Origin: Rhizophagus irregularis
Taxonomy: Eukaryota; Glomeromycota; Glomeromycetes; Glomerales; Glomeraceae
Direction: 5' to 3'
DNA length: 64,000 bases
NCBI RefSeq assembly: GCF_026210795.1
Contig: NC_089430.1
Coordinates: 1,860,001 to 1,924,000 of the forward strand
Position numbers and translations under genes: made by a program. This document shows, in pieces, positions 1 to 12,460 of the stretch (positions are counted from its first letter, which is position 1; every line of letters begins with the position of its first letter). The notes under the pieces are model-generated. The model made no database searches. It saw only the letters and a list, made by a program, of their open reading frames with translations, and was not told the origin of the DNA.

Positions 1-1007
1 TTAAATAGTAATATTTTTAAATATTCAGTTTATTATCCTTTTTGAAATTATCAAGTTTAATGTAAATGACACTAAACAGATACATATTCTTCGCATATGA
101 AATATTTCTAAATTACAATTGCTTTCATTATTTGTCATTTATATCTTACAGTATATACTGAACAAGTATCTCTTGCTAGTCAATAATAATAAAATATCAT
201 TCATTCTCTTGTTAATGAAAACTCTTTATAGCAGGATCCATCCGAAGCCCCTACAAAATTAAGAGGTAGAAACATTCAGTTAATATAATGTTTCTTTTTT
301 TTAAAAAAAAAAGAACAAAAAAAAGTTTCGTAATACATACGAAACTTAGTATTTTCATTTTCCGAAAAGCTCCACCCGAAATCTCTATAAAATAAAGATA
401 GAAATGTTAAAACAAGATATTTCTTTAAAAAAATAATAATCCGTTTTGATAGATTCAAAACTTACCACTATCACCATCCAAAAATTACCTACATTAAATA
501 AAAAGAACTTTTTAAAAATAATGTAATGAAAACTTGCCAGATTTTTAAAGTTCCTACAGATATATAAATAAAAATGTTGATAATGTAGTTTTCGAAAGGG
601 TTTATCTAGGACCCATGTTTTGCCAAATCCTACAAAAAAAAAAGTCTAAAAAGACATGAGATGGTAGGATTATTTTGTTAAAATTAAATTCAGAGGGAAA
701 AACTTTCCCTCACCATATGACCAAGAGATCTGAAGAATTGCCTAAAAAAGAAAAAAGTTGTTAAATAATTTAAACAAATTAAAACAAAAACCACTATCAC
801 TCCAAATTCTACAAGTCCAAGAAACCTGGTGAACTACTGTTAGTTATCATTTTGTTAAAATAAAAATTTAAAAAAAGCTACACGCTCCAAGAAAAATCTA
901 AAAAAAGAAAATCTAATAACAAAAATGGGAAGGAGTTGAACACCAATAAGATTTATAATATTTAAAAAATAATAAAAGTATGTGAAACATAATCTTGTGA
1001 AAAGAAA
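1..1007. other. AT-rich intergenic sequence
   Basis: No open frame here looks like a gene. The stretch holds degenerate AT-rich repeats in which phrases such as ACCACTATCAC recur (about 464 and 787), plus a T8A10 palindrome at 295-312. Nothing else recognised. Confidence 0.5.
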
Positions 1008-1404
1008 GTGATTGGCATTCCAATTGAATCTAATAATCAGGATAATGATGTCATTGGTACTGATATCTTTTTCTACGATATTCTCAAGTGGTGGTCTAAC
1101 GAAAATGTTATAGAGAATTTGAGTAATTTTTGAATTAGTTTGAAAATTGAAAATGAAGAAGTTTTAAGTATCAGTCGGTAAGAGTGGAGATTGTGTTAAA
1201 CAAAGAAGATTTAGGTGGTATAAAGGAAATGCGATTGATGACACAAACAAGCAGAATGTAGCAATTTATCAAAAATATAGATAAAGAGAGTGAAAATTGT
1301 TATTAGACTATATAGATATAAAAGTAGAAATGATAGAAAAATATTTGGAAGAATATGGAGCGAATCATATAATCACGTATACGGTAAATACGGTTAAAAA
1401 ATGA
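1008..1404 (+). pseudogene. Decayed unrecognised protein-coding remnant
   Basis: Two adjacent frames read like protein rather than random AT-rich sequence. The first (from 1008) encodes a stretch containing VIGIPIESNNQDNDVIG and FFYDILKWWSNENVIENL, then meets several stops. About 200 bases later the next frame carries RWYKGNAIDDTNKQN and EMIEKYLEEYGANHI, with two stops, ending at TGA 1402-1404. At least one frameshift and several nonsense codons separate the parts. I do not recognise the family. Short introns could explain one of the shifts, but not all the stops. Confidence 0.35.
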
Positions 1405-3341
1405 TTATTTTTTAAAAAAATAGAGACCTAAAAAGTACACGGATATATGATCAAAATATACAATGAAATAAACTCATTAAATAAATTGGCTACTATATAA
1501 AAATAGCTATTTTTAAACTTTTCATTATTTCTTTGTAATTTCAAACTTCTCTTTTAAAACTCTATGGGCAGCTAAATTAAGAAAACAAAAAGTAAATAAA
1601 GTAAAATTAAAAAAAAAATTAGGTGGGTATTTTTATGTCTAACTAAAATAATCTAAATGACATAATATACATGAAATCAACCGTTGAGCTATACCATAGA
1701 CAGTGTAGTGACGTAGTATACATGGCGAATTTATTAATTATGGGGCGCAGTATTATATTTAGAATTAGTGTATAAATTTTTAGTAGTTTAAAATTGTATA
1801 TCAAATGGCCGAAATGACGTTAATAAACTATCTGATTAGGGGTTTACTTCCGAAAAGACGTTAAACTAGGGAATAAGGAATATCAGGGGATTAGGAATAT
1901 CAGGAGTGGATAGGACTTGAATAGTGAGTCATAACTTATAATTGTAATACGAATGAAAATTAAAGAACTAAAAGATATGAAATTTGACTTTATAAAATAG
2001 AGGTTACAAACTTGGAATTTGTATTGTTAATTATATTTAGTATTGTTAAACCAAGCATATTTGTATTTATTTACATTATTAATAAAGTACTATTTTGTTA
2101 AGTCCTAAGGTGGCAAACGTGTGTTTACACGGGACAACAGTAAATTCCTGTGACCGTCACAGATCACAGATCCCGCGGATGATTTTTTATCTTCGTGATA
2201 TGAGAAAGGTATCACACATCAATCACCTCATTACTCTAAAATGCGATTCGTTCTCGTATCTTATTATTATGACTTATTGCGCCACCCACAGCCTTCCTCG
2301 AAGGTAAAGAATTTCTTCTTTACAAAACTTTCAAGTTTTATTACTTCGTAAAAATTTGTATAGAGAAGCTTAACATAATTGCTGAACTTGTTATTGAAAA
2401 AAACTTAAACTTCAAAAATATATCGCTTTGGTTGTAAAACGTCTTTGTTCGATATTTCTCTATCTCTAATAAAACTTCCTAATATAAAATAAAGGAAAAC
2501 GACAGTTGGATGCAACAAAGAGTGTCAAATTTCTAAATTAACAGCAACACTTCATATAACTTTTCTGACTTTTTTTTTAACCTGAAAATTTTAGTCAGGT
2601 GATCGGTAGAAAAGTTTTTTTGGGTGAAAATAGGTGTTCATTTTTCTACATTATCACTTCCCTTTTTTATGGAAAAAGTAACTACCAGCCTAATTGTAAA
2701 ATAAAATTAGGCAAAAGCCGGGCAATTTGTCCTGTAATCATCCTGTAATGATAAATCACAATAAATCACAATACAGAATTCTGAAAACTGCAATAATCTC
2801 TAAAAAAAAATAACATGGTGGACATTTTCATAATTATTTTATTTTTATTTTGATTTTTCTGATTTTTTGTGTAGCACATGATTTCAGTCGAACAGTAGTC
2901 GAACGTGTTTCACCAATAGAATGGTTTATTTTGCATATGACCGAAAAATGCAGGCTACTGCTATAGTCCTTCGCTTCTCTCTGGACAAAATGTAAAAACT
3001 ACACAAATTAAATACTATATTTTAAAAAAATTCCCACGGCATATTTTTATTATAATTTCTATCTTTTTTTAATTTAAAATATTAGATATATGAAGCTATT
3101 TGCTACTTCCGAATCATTCTACTTCAAAAACATAGGAAATGTTTGCAAGTTAAACAGAATTCCTACTCAAATTTTTATGACCAAATTTATGTATCCTAAT
3201 GCGTTAAATGTACTATTACAAACCTTCAAGTTTATTCAAGTTTAAGCTAATGATAAAACTTAATCAATATACTGAAAAAATTTACTGGTTGTATATTGTA
3301 AGTTGTATATTTAGGTCCCCTAGCCATTTAATGATTGTATT
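1405..3341. other. Intergenic region, no recognised gene
   Basis: AT-rich sequence without a convincing gene. An open frame at 2095-2307 has no recognisable domain. The sequence at 1926-1940 contains TGAGTCATAACTT, similar to the upstream motif of the Cys-rich peptide genes at 53-58 kb, but no such coding unit follows. It may contain the 3' untranslated region of the Hsp70-like gene. Confidence 0.4.
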
Positions 3342-5212
3342 TTATAATACTTTACATCTTTCAGCATGATATTTCTTGGTTTCGGTAACTATTATTTGCA
3401 ATGTAATATAAGCTAATAAAATCAAAATATATTGTAAATATTAAAGTATGATTACAAACCCATATGCTCGATCTCTTCTTTTGATAATCGTCCTTCGATG
3501 GTTATTTCACTTGACCTGTCAGTTGATTTATCAACAGCAGAGACCTAAAAAAATTAGAAAGTAAAAATTCACGATTAAAATTGTGGTGACATTTTTTTAT
3601 ACGAATACATACGATTAAGATTCCATTTGCATCAATAGCGAAGGCAACTTCAATTTGTGGAACATCTTTTGGTGCTGGATGAATTCCAGATAACTCAAAT
3701 TTTCCAAGAAAGTTGTTATCTCTTGTTTGGGTACGTTCACCTTCATATACTCTAATCAATATATTAGGTTGATCATCAAAATCCGTAGATATAATTTCAC
3801 TTTTCTTGGCAGGTATAATGGTATTCCTTTTCACAAACGGCATAAAGGTACCACCAAGAGTCTCGATACCTAATGATAAAGCGGTAGCATCAAGTAAAAG
3901 AAAATCTCGAAGCTTTCCAGAAAATTTACCAGATAAAATAGCAGCTTGTACGGTAGCACCATAAACTGCTGCTTCATCAAGATTAATAGATTTGTTTAAT
4001 TCTTTGTAATTAAAGAACTCAGATATCATCCTTTGAATTTTGGGAATACGTGTTGAGCCGCCAACCAAAACAACTTCGCCAACATGATTTTTATCGATTT
4101 CACTATCTTGAAACACTTTCTCAATAAGTTTCATTATCGGTTGGAACAAATCTTGATTTAATTCTTCGAATTTGGTACGTGTCAAAGAGGTATAAAAGTC
4201 GATATCTTCAAAAAGATAAGCAATTTCGATGAAAGCATGTGTTGATGTTGAAAGTATACACTTTGCACGTTCACAATGCTCCCTTAGACGACAGAGAGCA
4301 CGTTCATTAGAAGAAAGATCTTTCTTAAATTTACTTTTGAATTCTTGTACAAAATGATTTACAAGACGATTGTCAAAATCTTTTCCACCAAGATGATTGT
4401 TCCCAGAAACAGCCATTACTTCATAAATTTCATTTCTAATACCTAATAGAGAGACATTACAAGTACCACCACCCAAATCAATGATAAGAACAATACATTT
4501 TTCTCTAGTAGTAATCTTGTTTAACCCGTAAGCAATAGACGCTGCAGTTGATCCAACAACGATACGAATTACATTCAAACCGGCAATCAATCCAGCAACT
4601 TTTACAGCTTGACGTTGAGAATGATTAAAGCAAGATGGTACTGTAATTACAATATTTTTAACTTGTGTACTAAGAAAAGTTTCTGCAGTTTCTTTCATTT
4701 CTACCAATATCATGGACAATATTTCTTCGGGTGCAAAATCTTTTTCTTCGCCCTTATATTTGATACAAACATATGGTTTTTCATTTTTTTCAATGACTCT
4801 AAACGGCCAATGCTATATAAATATTTCGAGCAGTTTTCAGTGAAATCAATTCTTTTTTAAAAAATTATAATACTCAAATAGCATACCTTCAAATTAAGTT
4901 GAATGTTAGAGTCATTATAATTACGACCGATTAGACGATAAATGTCAAAAACAGTATTATATGGATTTCTATAAATTTGATTTTTTGCCGGTTCGCCAAT
5001 AAGAATTCCTGTATCAGTAAATGCGACATATGACGGTGTTGTGCGATTACCCCATTTGTTGACAATTATTTCGACATCGTCATTTATCCAAACACCGACG
5101 CGAGAGTATGCATTTCCTAAATCAATACCGACTATAATTCAAACAAGTTAAAACATTTGTCAGAAATAAAGAACATTTTTTATATCGTAATTTTATAATT
5201 ACCGGTCGCCAT
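3342..5212 (-). CDS. Hsp70-like protein with degenerate ATPase site
   Basis: Spliced model with exons 5203-5212, 4887-5131, 3613-4812, 3460-3544 and 3342-3388; all junctions are GT..AG and in phase, giving 528 residues. It starts MATVGIDLG with no signal peptide, so a cytosolic location is likely. The nucleotide-binding domain fills about residues 1-380 ([47 protein letters not shown]) and the substrate-binding beta domain follows ([26 protein letters not shown]). It ends early in the helical lid, some 110 residues short of ordinary Hsp70s. By alignment to well-known Hsc70 positions, T13 is N10, T14 is A11, K71 is Y68, E175 is G172 and D206 is N204; D10 and D199 are kept (D7, D197). The fold looks complete but ATP hydrolysis is probably impaired. 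The last two short exons are less certain than exons 1-4. Confidence 0.87.
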
Positions 5213-5373
5213 ATTTGATATTTTAAATTAAACTGTTGCAAAAAGATTAGGAGAGCGGAGCGGACGTTGCAACTTATTAAATATCCAATTTGTCAGATAA
5301 ATTTGTGAAACAGTAATACAAAATATTGTACATAATTTCATTGATCGTAGAAACCGTCCTTCTTGTGTTTCAT

Positions 5374-5604
5374 CCTCTTGTGTTACGTTATAAAAAAAAC
5401 CAAAAACATTCTTAAATCACCTCTTGTGTTACGTTATAAAAAAACCAAAAACATTCTTAAATCACCTCTTGTGTTACGTTATAAAAAAACCAAAAACATT
5501 CTTAAATCACCTCTTGTGTTACGTTATAAAAAAAACCAAAAACATTCTTAAATTACCCTCTTGTGTTATGTTATAAAAAAAACAATCAAAACATTCTTAA
5601 ATTA
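5374..5604. repeat. Five tandem copies of a 45-47 bp unit
   Basis: The phrase CTCTTGTGTTACGTTATAAA starts at 5375, 5421, 5466 and 5511, with a diverged copy at 5558. Each is followed by an A-rich run and CAAAAACATTCTTAAAT. Copies differ mainly in the length of the A run. The array begins about 160 bp upstream of the Hsp70-like start codon, so it lies in the likely promoter region. Confidence 0.9.
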
Positions 5605-6396
5605 CTTCTAGAATTTCTTTCTTCATTGTTTAATTTAATTAGTTTTCTAAATTTTCAAATAAAAAAAATTATTATTTTTTTTTTAAGATAAACTAAAAAA
5701 TTATATGAAACTAGCAGTCAACCGTTGCTTCGCACCGAGACCAATGATTTTGTTTAAATAGACAAATTTAGTATTATAATGTAATACTAAGTAAATTAAA
5801 GATGATTACAGTAGTTTTGTTTATAATTAGGAATTTAATATGGTAATGATATAAATTATTTTTACAATAATGTAGCTATTTATATTAATGATTTGATGAG
5901 AATGTAGAATGAAATTAAGGAATTGTGAAAAAATAATTATCAATAAAAATTGATTAATTTATTAGAAGTATTTTCGAAAAAACTTTATGAAAATACTACA
6001 AAGATTTTTATTAATTAATTAATTATTATTTTATATTACGTCAATCTTAAACTTATAACCAACTTGAGAAAAATATTGAACAATCAAATGTATTAGAAAC
6101 TGCAATTATTATTCTTTTGATACTCATTTTACTCGATAAATTATTAATTTAACTAAACCATTTGAAAAAAAATTTTATTCAAAAATCTAGTGATTATTTA
6201 AAGAATTTCGGATATGGATTTGGTTATAATAATCTATTATTAAATCAACAATTTCTTTAATTAATTAATTATAAAATATTGTAAAAATATCAATTTTTTT
6301 TGATTTTATTTGAAATCTATTTATCCAGTGTTCAATTTAATTGAAAAAATCTTAATCATCTTTATATCAACGTCGGTCAATTTTCCTACATGTTAT
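5605..6396. other. AT-rich intergenic sequence
   Basis: Strongly AT-rich, with TTAATTAATTAATT runs near 6010-6025 and 6260-6270. No gene or recognisable element. Confidence 0.5.
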
Positions 6397-6863
6397 ATTG
6401 ATTTTTTTAAAAAAATATAATAATTTTGTAAATATATTTAATATAATATTTTATTTCTTTATTTAATAATAATAGAAAAGGATGAAGAAAGAAATCGGTT
6501 TAAAAAAATAAAAATAACAATACGGTCTAAAAAAAAAGATCGAAAAAAAATAATATAAAAAAAAAATTGGTCTTAAAAGACCGAAACAATAGGATTATTT
6601 ATTAAAAAATTTTCAGTTTGGGAAAAAAAAATTAAATGTAAATGGGAAAAGAATGAGAAAAAATAAATTTTTCGGTTTGAAAAAAACTGAAAGAAGAAAA
6701 GGGAGAAAAATTTTTTTGGTTCGAAATCAAAAAAAGCATTAACTGAAATTGGATTGGTTGATTGGAATGCACATGGATCGAATAGTTTTTCAATCAAATT
6801 TCCTTAATTATGATATGATAATAGATCGGACGCAAGAAATATCACACTTTTCAATGTTACACA

Positions 6864-7076
6864 AGGACCCCGAAATATACATAAAAGGGTCAGGTCAGAG
6901 TTTGCGTATAATGAGTCAAAAAAATCATGTAGATCATTCCTTTTATGGATAATCCCAGCCAAAATAATATTTCCTAATTTAGATAATGGCTGAAATTATT
7001 GTAATTCCGGCCCTGAAAGAATGCGTATTTTGGACCACTTCTGGACCTGACCTCTACATATATATTTCGGGGTCCT
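6864..7076. mobile_element. Non-autonomous hAT-like MITE, 213 bp
   Basis: The ends are imperfect inverted repeats of about 33 bp (AGGACCCCGAAATATA at the left, its complement at the right). It is flanked by the direct repeat GTTACACA at 6856-6863 and 7077-7084. In duplicate copy B the same place (about 19892) holds a single GTTACACA with nothing inserted, so the target-site duplication and the empty site are both visible. Eight-base duplications are typical of hAT elements; a nine-base reading is possible if the terminal T is assigned to the target. It lies about 95 bp upstream of the broken small gene at 7172. A relative sits at 30259-30482. Confidence 0.88.
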
Positions 7077-7171
7077 GTTACACAATTTAAATTATTTATA
7101 CACCCTTAACAATATATAATCCAGGTGCCGTTTATAAAAGTAGACCTTTAAGTGATATGATTTAATCTGCA

Positions 7172-7626
7172 ATGTCTTTAACGAGTTTAAGAAGTCAATC
7201 TTTTAATTTAGAAACTGGTAAACATTTATTATATTAAGAATTACATTACATTTTTATATCAATGTTTAACTTTTTTTTTACTTGAATAATTAGACCCATT
7301 TTATTATTATCAGACACCGTCTACTGGTAATTAGTCAATTATATATTTGTTATTGCTTGAGATATCATTCATTATATTAATAACCATTATTCTTTTAAAG
7401 TTAAAAGAAAATTCGATGAGATTAATGACGATAATGGTATGATATCAAATAAACTTTATTGTAAAGATTATAAATTGAATTAGATATTAATAATCATAAT
7501 AATAGTAAGTTTTTTTTTATAAATATTTATAATTACTTCATTATATTTTGACCTAATTATTTTTTTAAATTTATTAATGTAGAACATAATTCCAGAGAAT
7601 TTGAATTTGATATTAATACTCTTTAA
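7172..7626 (+). pseudogene. Broken copy of the small four-exon gene at 19990
   Basis: This is the copy A counterpart of the gene at 19990-20446. The start codon, splice sites and last exon are still visible. After GATTAT (7466-7471) ten bases present in copy B are missing, which shifts the frame and gives TAG at 7481-7483. A MITE inserted about 95 bp upstream may also have disturbed its promoter. Which event came first cannot be told from the sequence. Confidence 0.6.
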
Positions 7627-8966
7627 TTTTTCAAAGTGGTTTTTTTATTTTATTTTTATTTTATTATAATAATAGATTATTTTTAGTGCTTTTAGGAAAT
7701 AATAGATTATTTAGTGTTTTTAGGATTTTCTATTATATATGTTGACTTTGACGGAAGATTTCAATCGCTATTTAATTAGTATACAAAGAGAAAATTATGA
7801 AAAATAATTGATTTTCTAAATTTTTAAACCACTAGGATTCGTTTTATTTTAATAAAATATCCTAAAAAAATTTTTTCTTATGTCATAAAACTCAAATTTA
7901 AATATTGAGTAATTTTCAATAATTTTTATTTAATTTGTTTTCTCATAAATTTATATATATAGTAATGTTGTTTAAATATGTACAGTAAACTCACCTTATA
8001 TGAATTTGGCGTCTGGACTTATTCATGCCTTCGTTCATTTATCAGAAAATTTTGTTTAGAGTTTGGAATCGATTAAGGTTAATCGATTAATTAATCGACT
8101 AAGACGGTTAATCGATTAAGGTATCTCAAAAATCGGTTAATCGATTAAATTATCAACCCATAATTCTGGTCAAATTATCTAATGCGTCCCAGAGCTGTGA
8201 ATTTTTGGTCTCGTGTTCTCCGAACTTGGAAGAATTTGTATTAATTTTTTAATGATAATAATAATAAATAAGACTTTCCTATAACTAAATGTATGATCAA
8301 AACCAATTTGGTGCAATCTGCGGTCAAAAAAAAAAAATTTTTTAATATTTTAATATTAATCGATTATTAATCGATTAGGGCCCTTGGTTAATCGATTATT
8401 AATCGATTAAGGTTTTTTTGGTCGGTTCCAACCTCTAATTTTGTTAATGCTATAAATGAAGGATTTGGTATAGTATAGAATATTTCGGTATACAATTTTT
8501 TTCGGTATAAGTAAAAACAACGTGAACCGTCCTTAAATAAATTATAAAATATCTTTCTAATTTAAACTTGTTTCAAATTTATAAAATTTTATTAGAAACT
8601 TAAATCTTTGTTTTACTGCAAAAAAAAAATTCATTGTAATAAAAAATTCATTATAAAAAGTCATTTTATATGTTTATACACTTTATTTCGTTAAATCAAG
8701 TGTAACAGCGCTTGATCAATAAAAATTTTTATGTTAAATATCAAAATTCGTCATAAGGCAAAGAGTTGACTATATAGTTGAGTTAAAATATTAATCATTC
8801 TAAAGAAGATTATTTACATATAGTAGTAAATTCTTTGACAAACCAATTTCTCTTTTATTTATGTATAAAATAAAAACATAAAACTATAATATATAAAATG
8901 ATCGAAATAACAATATCACTATCGTATAAATTTGTTTATATTCCCTATAATATTATTTCTTCTTTT
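7627..8966. other. Intergenic between small gene and sacsin-like gene
   Basis: Apart from the MITE at 8057-8437 no feature is recognised. Most of it aligns with 20447-21388 in copy B, with many indels. It should hold the convergent 3' ends of the small gene (+) and the sacsin-like gene (-). Confidence 0.5.
8057..8437. mobile_element. hAT-like MITE with ATCGAT-rich interior, 381 bp
   Basis: The ends are TAGAGTTTGGAATCGA and the complement of TAGAGGTTGGAACCGA. It is flanked by ATTTTGTT at 8049-8056 and 8438-8445. The corresponding place in copy B (about 20836-20850) has no insert. TAGAG ends and an eight-base target duplication are typical of hAT elements. The interior contains about ten copies of TTAATCGATTAA-type palindromes. 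Confidence 0.87.
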
Positions 8967-11900
8967 TTACAAATTGTGATTAGTGATGATATAAAGATCA
9001 CAAAATTCTTTGAGCTGGTTAGCTCCCGAAGTTACAGCAAATTTTTTCATATTTTCCACATTCGACCTGGTAATCTTTCGCGAGAGCCTCAATTCCATCA
9101 TCTCTTTTAAATGGGCCAACTCATAACTATTTGCTAATTTAAGTAGATCTTCATAAAGTACAAATTTTGAAGTATCGGAATCAATCTTTAAACTTTTAAT
9201 TGCCACATCGATGTCCTGGCCATACAAGTATCGTAATAAGATTCTCATCGAGTTAGGTTTAATGTCATTCACAGTATTCTTAATCAGACCTGGATTTGCC
9301 GAAGAAAATTCTTTTTGAAAAAATTCAGAGCTTGCCGCAAGCATATATCGATTTGCTTTAATTTCTTCTTCATCCACAATAAAAATGATATCATTTAAGG
9401 AGGTTTCCTGATCAAACAAAAGATCAAATACGGCTTTTCCAATAATAATGGACTGATTGTGTAGACAAACGTTTATTTTATAATCTGGTCGTTTTACTTC
9501 CTTGACACCTGCACTTTTGAGCATGGTGGGATATTTTTGAAGGGCCAAACAAATATATCTATCCTCATCTATTTGACTATTCAAAATCAAATCTTTTATA
9601 GAGACCCAGTTATCGTCATCAAATGGGTCTTGATTTTTGTTGAAATTAAGGAATAATCTTTCACGTTCATGAATATGTTCTGTTAAGTCAATATCATTTT
9701 CCTTACATTCATCTTCGAGCCATTTATAAACTTCATAGACGTTGTTTTTAAAAACTCCAGCCCAATTTGTCTTCCATTCATCATCAACCCGTAAATTCAT
9801 ATATAAGTAACGAAGATGTTCGATTACAATAGTTACTTCCGGTTTACCAAGTGTTGGATATTTTTGAAGCACGTGTTTAGGCGGTACAACATCTTCTGCA
9901 ATCAAAGACATTTGACTCCACGCAACTTCCTTATACTTGGAAAGTACTATGTGATCGAAACAATCCAAAGTATTAGTACGAACATGATTCAAATTATAAG
10001 GTTTACCCAGATCTTTGGAAATTGGGATAAATTGAAATCTTTCCATTCCTTCTTCAAATTTAAGAGTGTCAATATTTTTATAGAAATAATCGATTAAAGC
10101 AAAACCTCGATAACGTGTGTCAGATGGAGGGTTCACTTTTTTCCCCAACTTCTCAATATACTTAGCGCAAATAATGAATGTTTCTTGATTAACCTTATAT
10201 TTAAATCCAATACTTGACAATTCATTTAAATATTTTAGATCATTATGAAGAAACATGCCCATGTTTCCACTAAAAATGGTCTTAAAAACACTATTATTAA
10301 TATCATATAGTTGATCAACTTTCTTTAATTTCTTATTATATGTGGGGAAACAGGGCTTATCCTTCAAATCTTTAACAACTTTACCATAATCGAGTATGCT
10401 GTTAAGAAAATTAACATAATGATAATCATATTCATTAGGGAATTCAACGTCTTCGAAAGTATACGAATAAACGTCTCGTTCTTGGACATCAAGTTTGATA
10501 AGACATTTTCGAACATCATCTGCTGCATACAAATAAATTTTGGAATCCTTTTTTGTTCGATAATGTTGAAATTTATTTGGCAAAATATACCCGCATGAAA
10601 TTGGTTTCAAAGCTGGTTTCGAATCTGGTTGTATCGGATCCGAGAGTGTTGGCCAAATAGGCAATGAGCGGATGAGTAATTTTAGATCCGGGTTAGATTT
10701 TATGTCTGCACAAAGTAAAAAAAAAAATAAAATAAAATAAAAGAATAAGCAATTCAACCATTTGTTTAGTCGCAAGGATGATAATATTTGTATACTTAAA
10801 ATTCTATGTAGCTACCTAATTCATCCAAATTATTTCGTAATAAGTCTCGAAATCCTAAAGTCTGTTCACGTGGTAAGAACTTGAAGAGAACGTCTACGCG
10901 GTCATTCTTGTCAGGTAAGCCTTCATTAATCAACTGGAAGATATCATCATTTTTTAATACAAGTTGAAGTACTTTAAATCCATATTCGACTATGCATTTT
11001 GGATAATTTCCAGTGACGGACGGAAAGGGCCAGTATTTTGAGATGGGATGATCTTTTAGATCTATTTCTTTATTTTTATGTAATTTGATAATTTCTTCGA
11101 GTAGTTTGCAATAAAGTTCCGGTAAGAAATCGAGCAAAATATACCTATTCCAACCAAGTTTCTGATGATCTATATCCGGTAGATCATCTTTATCTATTAG
11201 TAATTTTCCACGATCTGAACCTTGGGCCCAAGTTCCGTTAAGATGAACTGGCAAATTTATTGCATCCGGCAGTGAGAAAAAAGAATACATTCTACCCTTA
11301 AAGTTATCCTGAATATTCTCTGAGCTTTTAAGTATTGTAGCGATGCCTCCTAATACGCGTAAACGATATTTTCTCGCATATTCTTGTAGTTTTGAATCCT
11401 CAGGATTTTGTTGAGCACCATTAGTAATAATCCAATGTTCTTCTTGTTTATTGCCTGAATTGTCAGTTAATTCGATTTTTAACTGAAAAGTTTTAATTAT
11501 ACCATTGTTAATATACTTTCTTCGATTTCGAATATCTTCATCCAAATCGGTTATAACCGCTTTCCAAAGAGAAGTTATTTGAAATGGAGATGTAGTTTCA
11601 TTTATAAAGGAAGTTTCAATTGTCTCAATGTTTCGAAGGAATAAAAATTGAGAGGAAACAATTGATTTAATATCGGTGAGTAACTTGCGGACTTTCTTAG
11701 TAGTAAAAATGCTGTCAGTTATATCACTTGGTTCTTTCCTAAGTGGTAATCGAAAGAGAGTCCCTTCAAAAGTAGATCGAAAATCCATCCCTTCAATACC
11801 TTCAAAAGGGATCAATTGATCCTTTTTAGAGAAACCACCAATGCCATTATTGGGAATATGACCTCTAATACCACGTTGGGATAAATATTTCTCTTGAGGA

Positions 11901-12460
11901 TCCAAAAACGCAAAAGAATCACCACTTATAAAACTTGGAACATCAGTAAAATGATAGCACGAATTAAAGCCCAATCCATGCTTCCCAATTTTTGTATCAT
12001 CGCCTTGCTTTCCTCCAACGCGTATTTGCATAAGTGATTCAAAATCAGTTTCTTTAAATTTCGCATTATTAAATATCAAAATGGCTGGGCCTTGCCAAGC
12101 CTTCATTTCATTATAAAATAGAGAATCTGTAGGATGTGAACGGGCGTCAACTATCACGTGATATCGAGTAGCTCCAGCGTCATCGGCTATTTTTTTTTTT
12201 TTAGGTAAAATAAGTAACATATTTTTTTTTACAAAAGTTACAAAAGCGAAATAAAATTAATTTTTTTTAACTCCTTACCATTTTGAAGAAATTCTTTAAA
12301 TATACTCTCGAAAGGATAATCCTGGTAAAATATGGGGTTTAATAATGTTATTAAAAAGAATTATAATATATATTTTAAATCATAGATGAAAACCTACTTT
12401 TATGATATTACGTATGGACGAAATAAGTGTCTCATTTTGACCGTAAGATTGAAATGACAT
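8967..12460 (-). CDS. Sacsin-like GHKL ATPase with C-terminal BTB domain (copy A)
   Basis: Four exons, 12398-12460, 12279-12321, 10816-12186 and 8967-10705, join in phase to 1071 residues; the two long exons would look like separate genes without splicing. It starts MSFQSYGQNETLISSI, and residues 30-41 (KEFLQNADDAGA) form the N-box of a sacsin/Hsp90-type ATPase. KIGKHGLGFNSCYHFTD at 101-117 is the glycine-rich ATP-lid motif. LPIWPTLS near 509 resembles the end of a sacsin repeat. Residues about 930-1000 form a BTB/POZ domain (DIIFIVDEEEIKANRYMLAA, RILLRYLYG), which in other proteins mediates dimerisation or Cullin-3 binding. Inference: a chaperone-like ATPase module coupled to a possible ubiquitin adaptor. 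The intron 3 start (GTAGCT) and the small exon 2 are conserved in copy B. Confidence 0.87.

Noticed and set aside
1926-2100. Fifth Cys-rich unit suggested by TGAGTCATAACTT
   Set aside because: No ATG micro-exon, acceptor or Cys-rich exon follows at the expected distance.
2095-2307. 70-codon open frame
   Set aside because: No homology, splice partner or codon pattern supports it.
3502-3540. C-terminal end of the Hsp70-like protein read straight through
   Set aside because: The frame runs through an intron (3545-3612); splicing restores the conserved segment after DANGILI.
8967-10775. Independent gene starting with a hydrophobic signal-like stretch
   Set aside because: The apparent hydrophobic start is the translated intron (polypyrimidine part) before the acceptor at 10706-10707; the exon joins in phase to the upstream ATPase exon.
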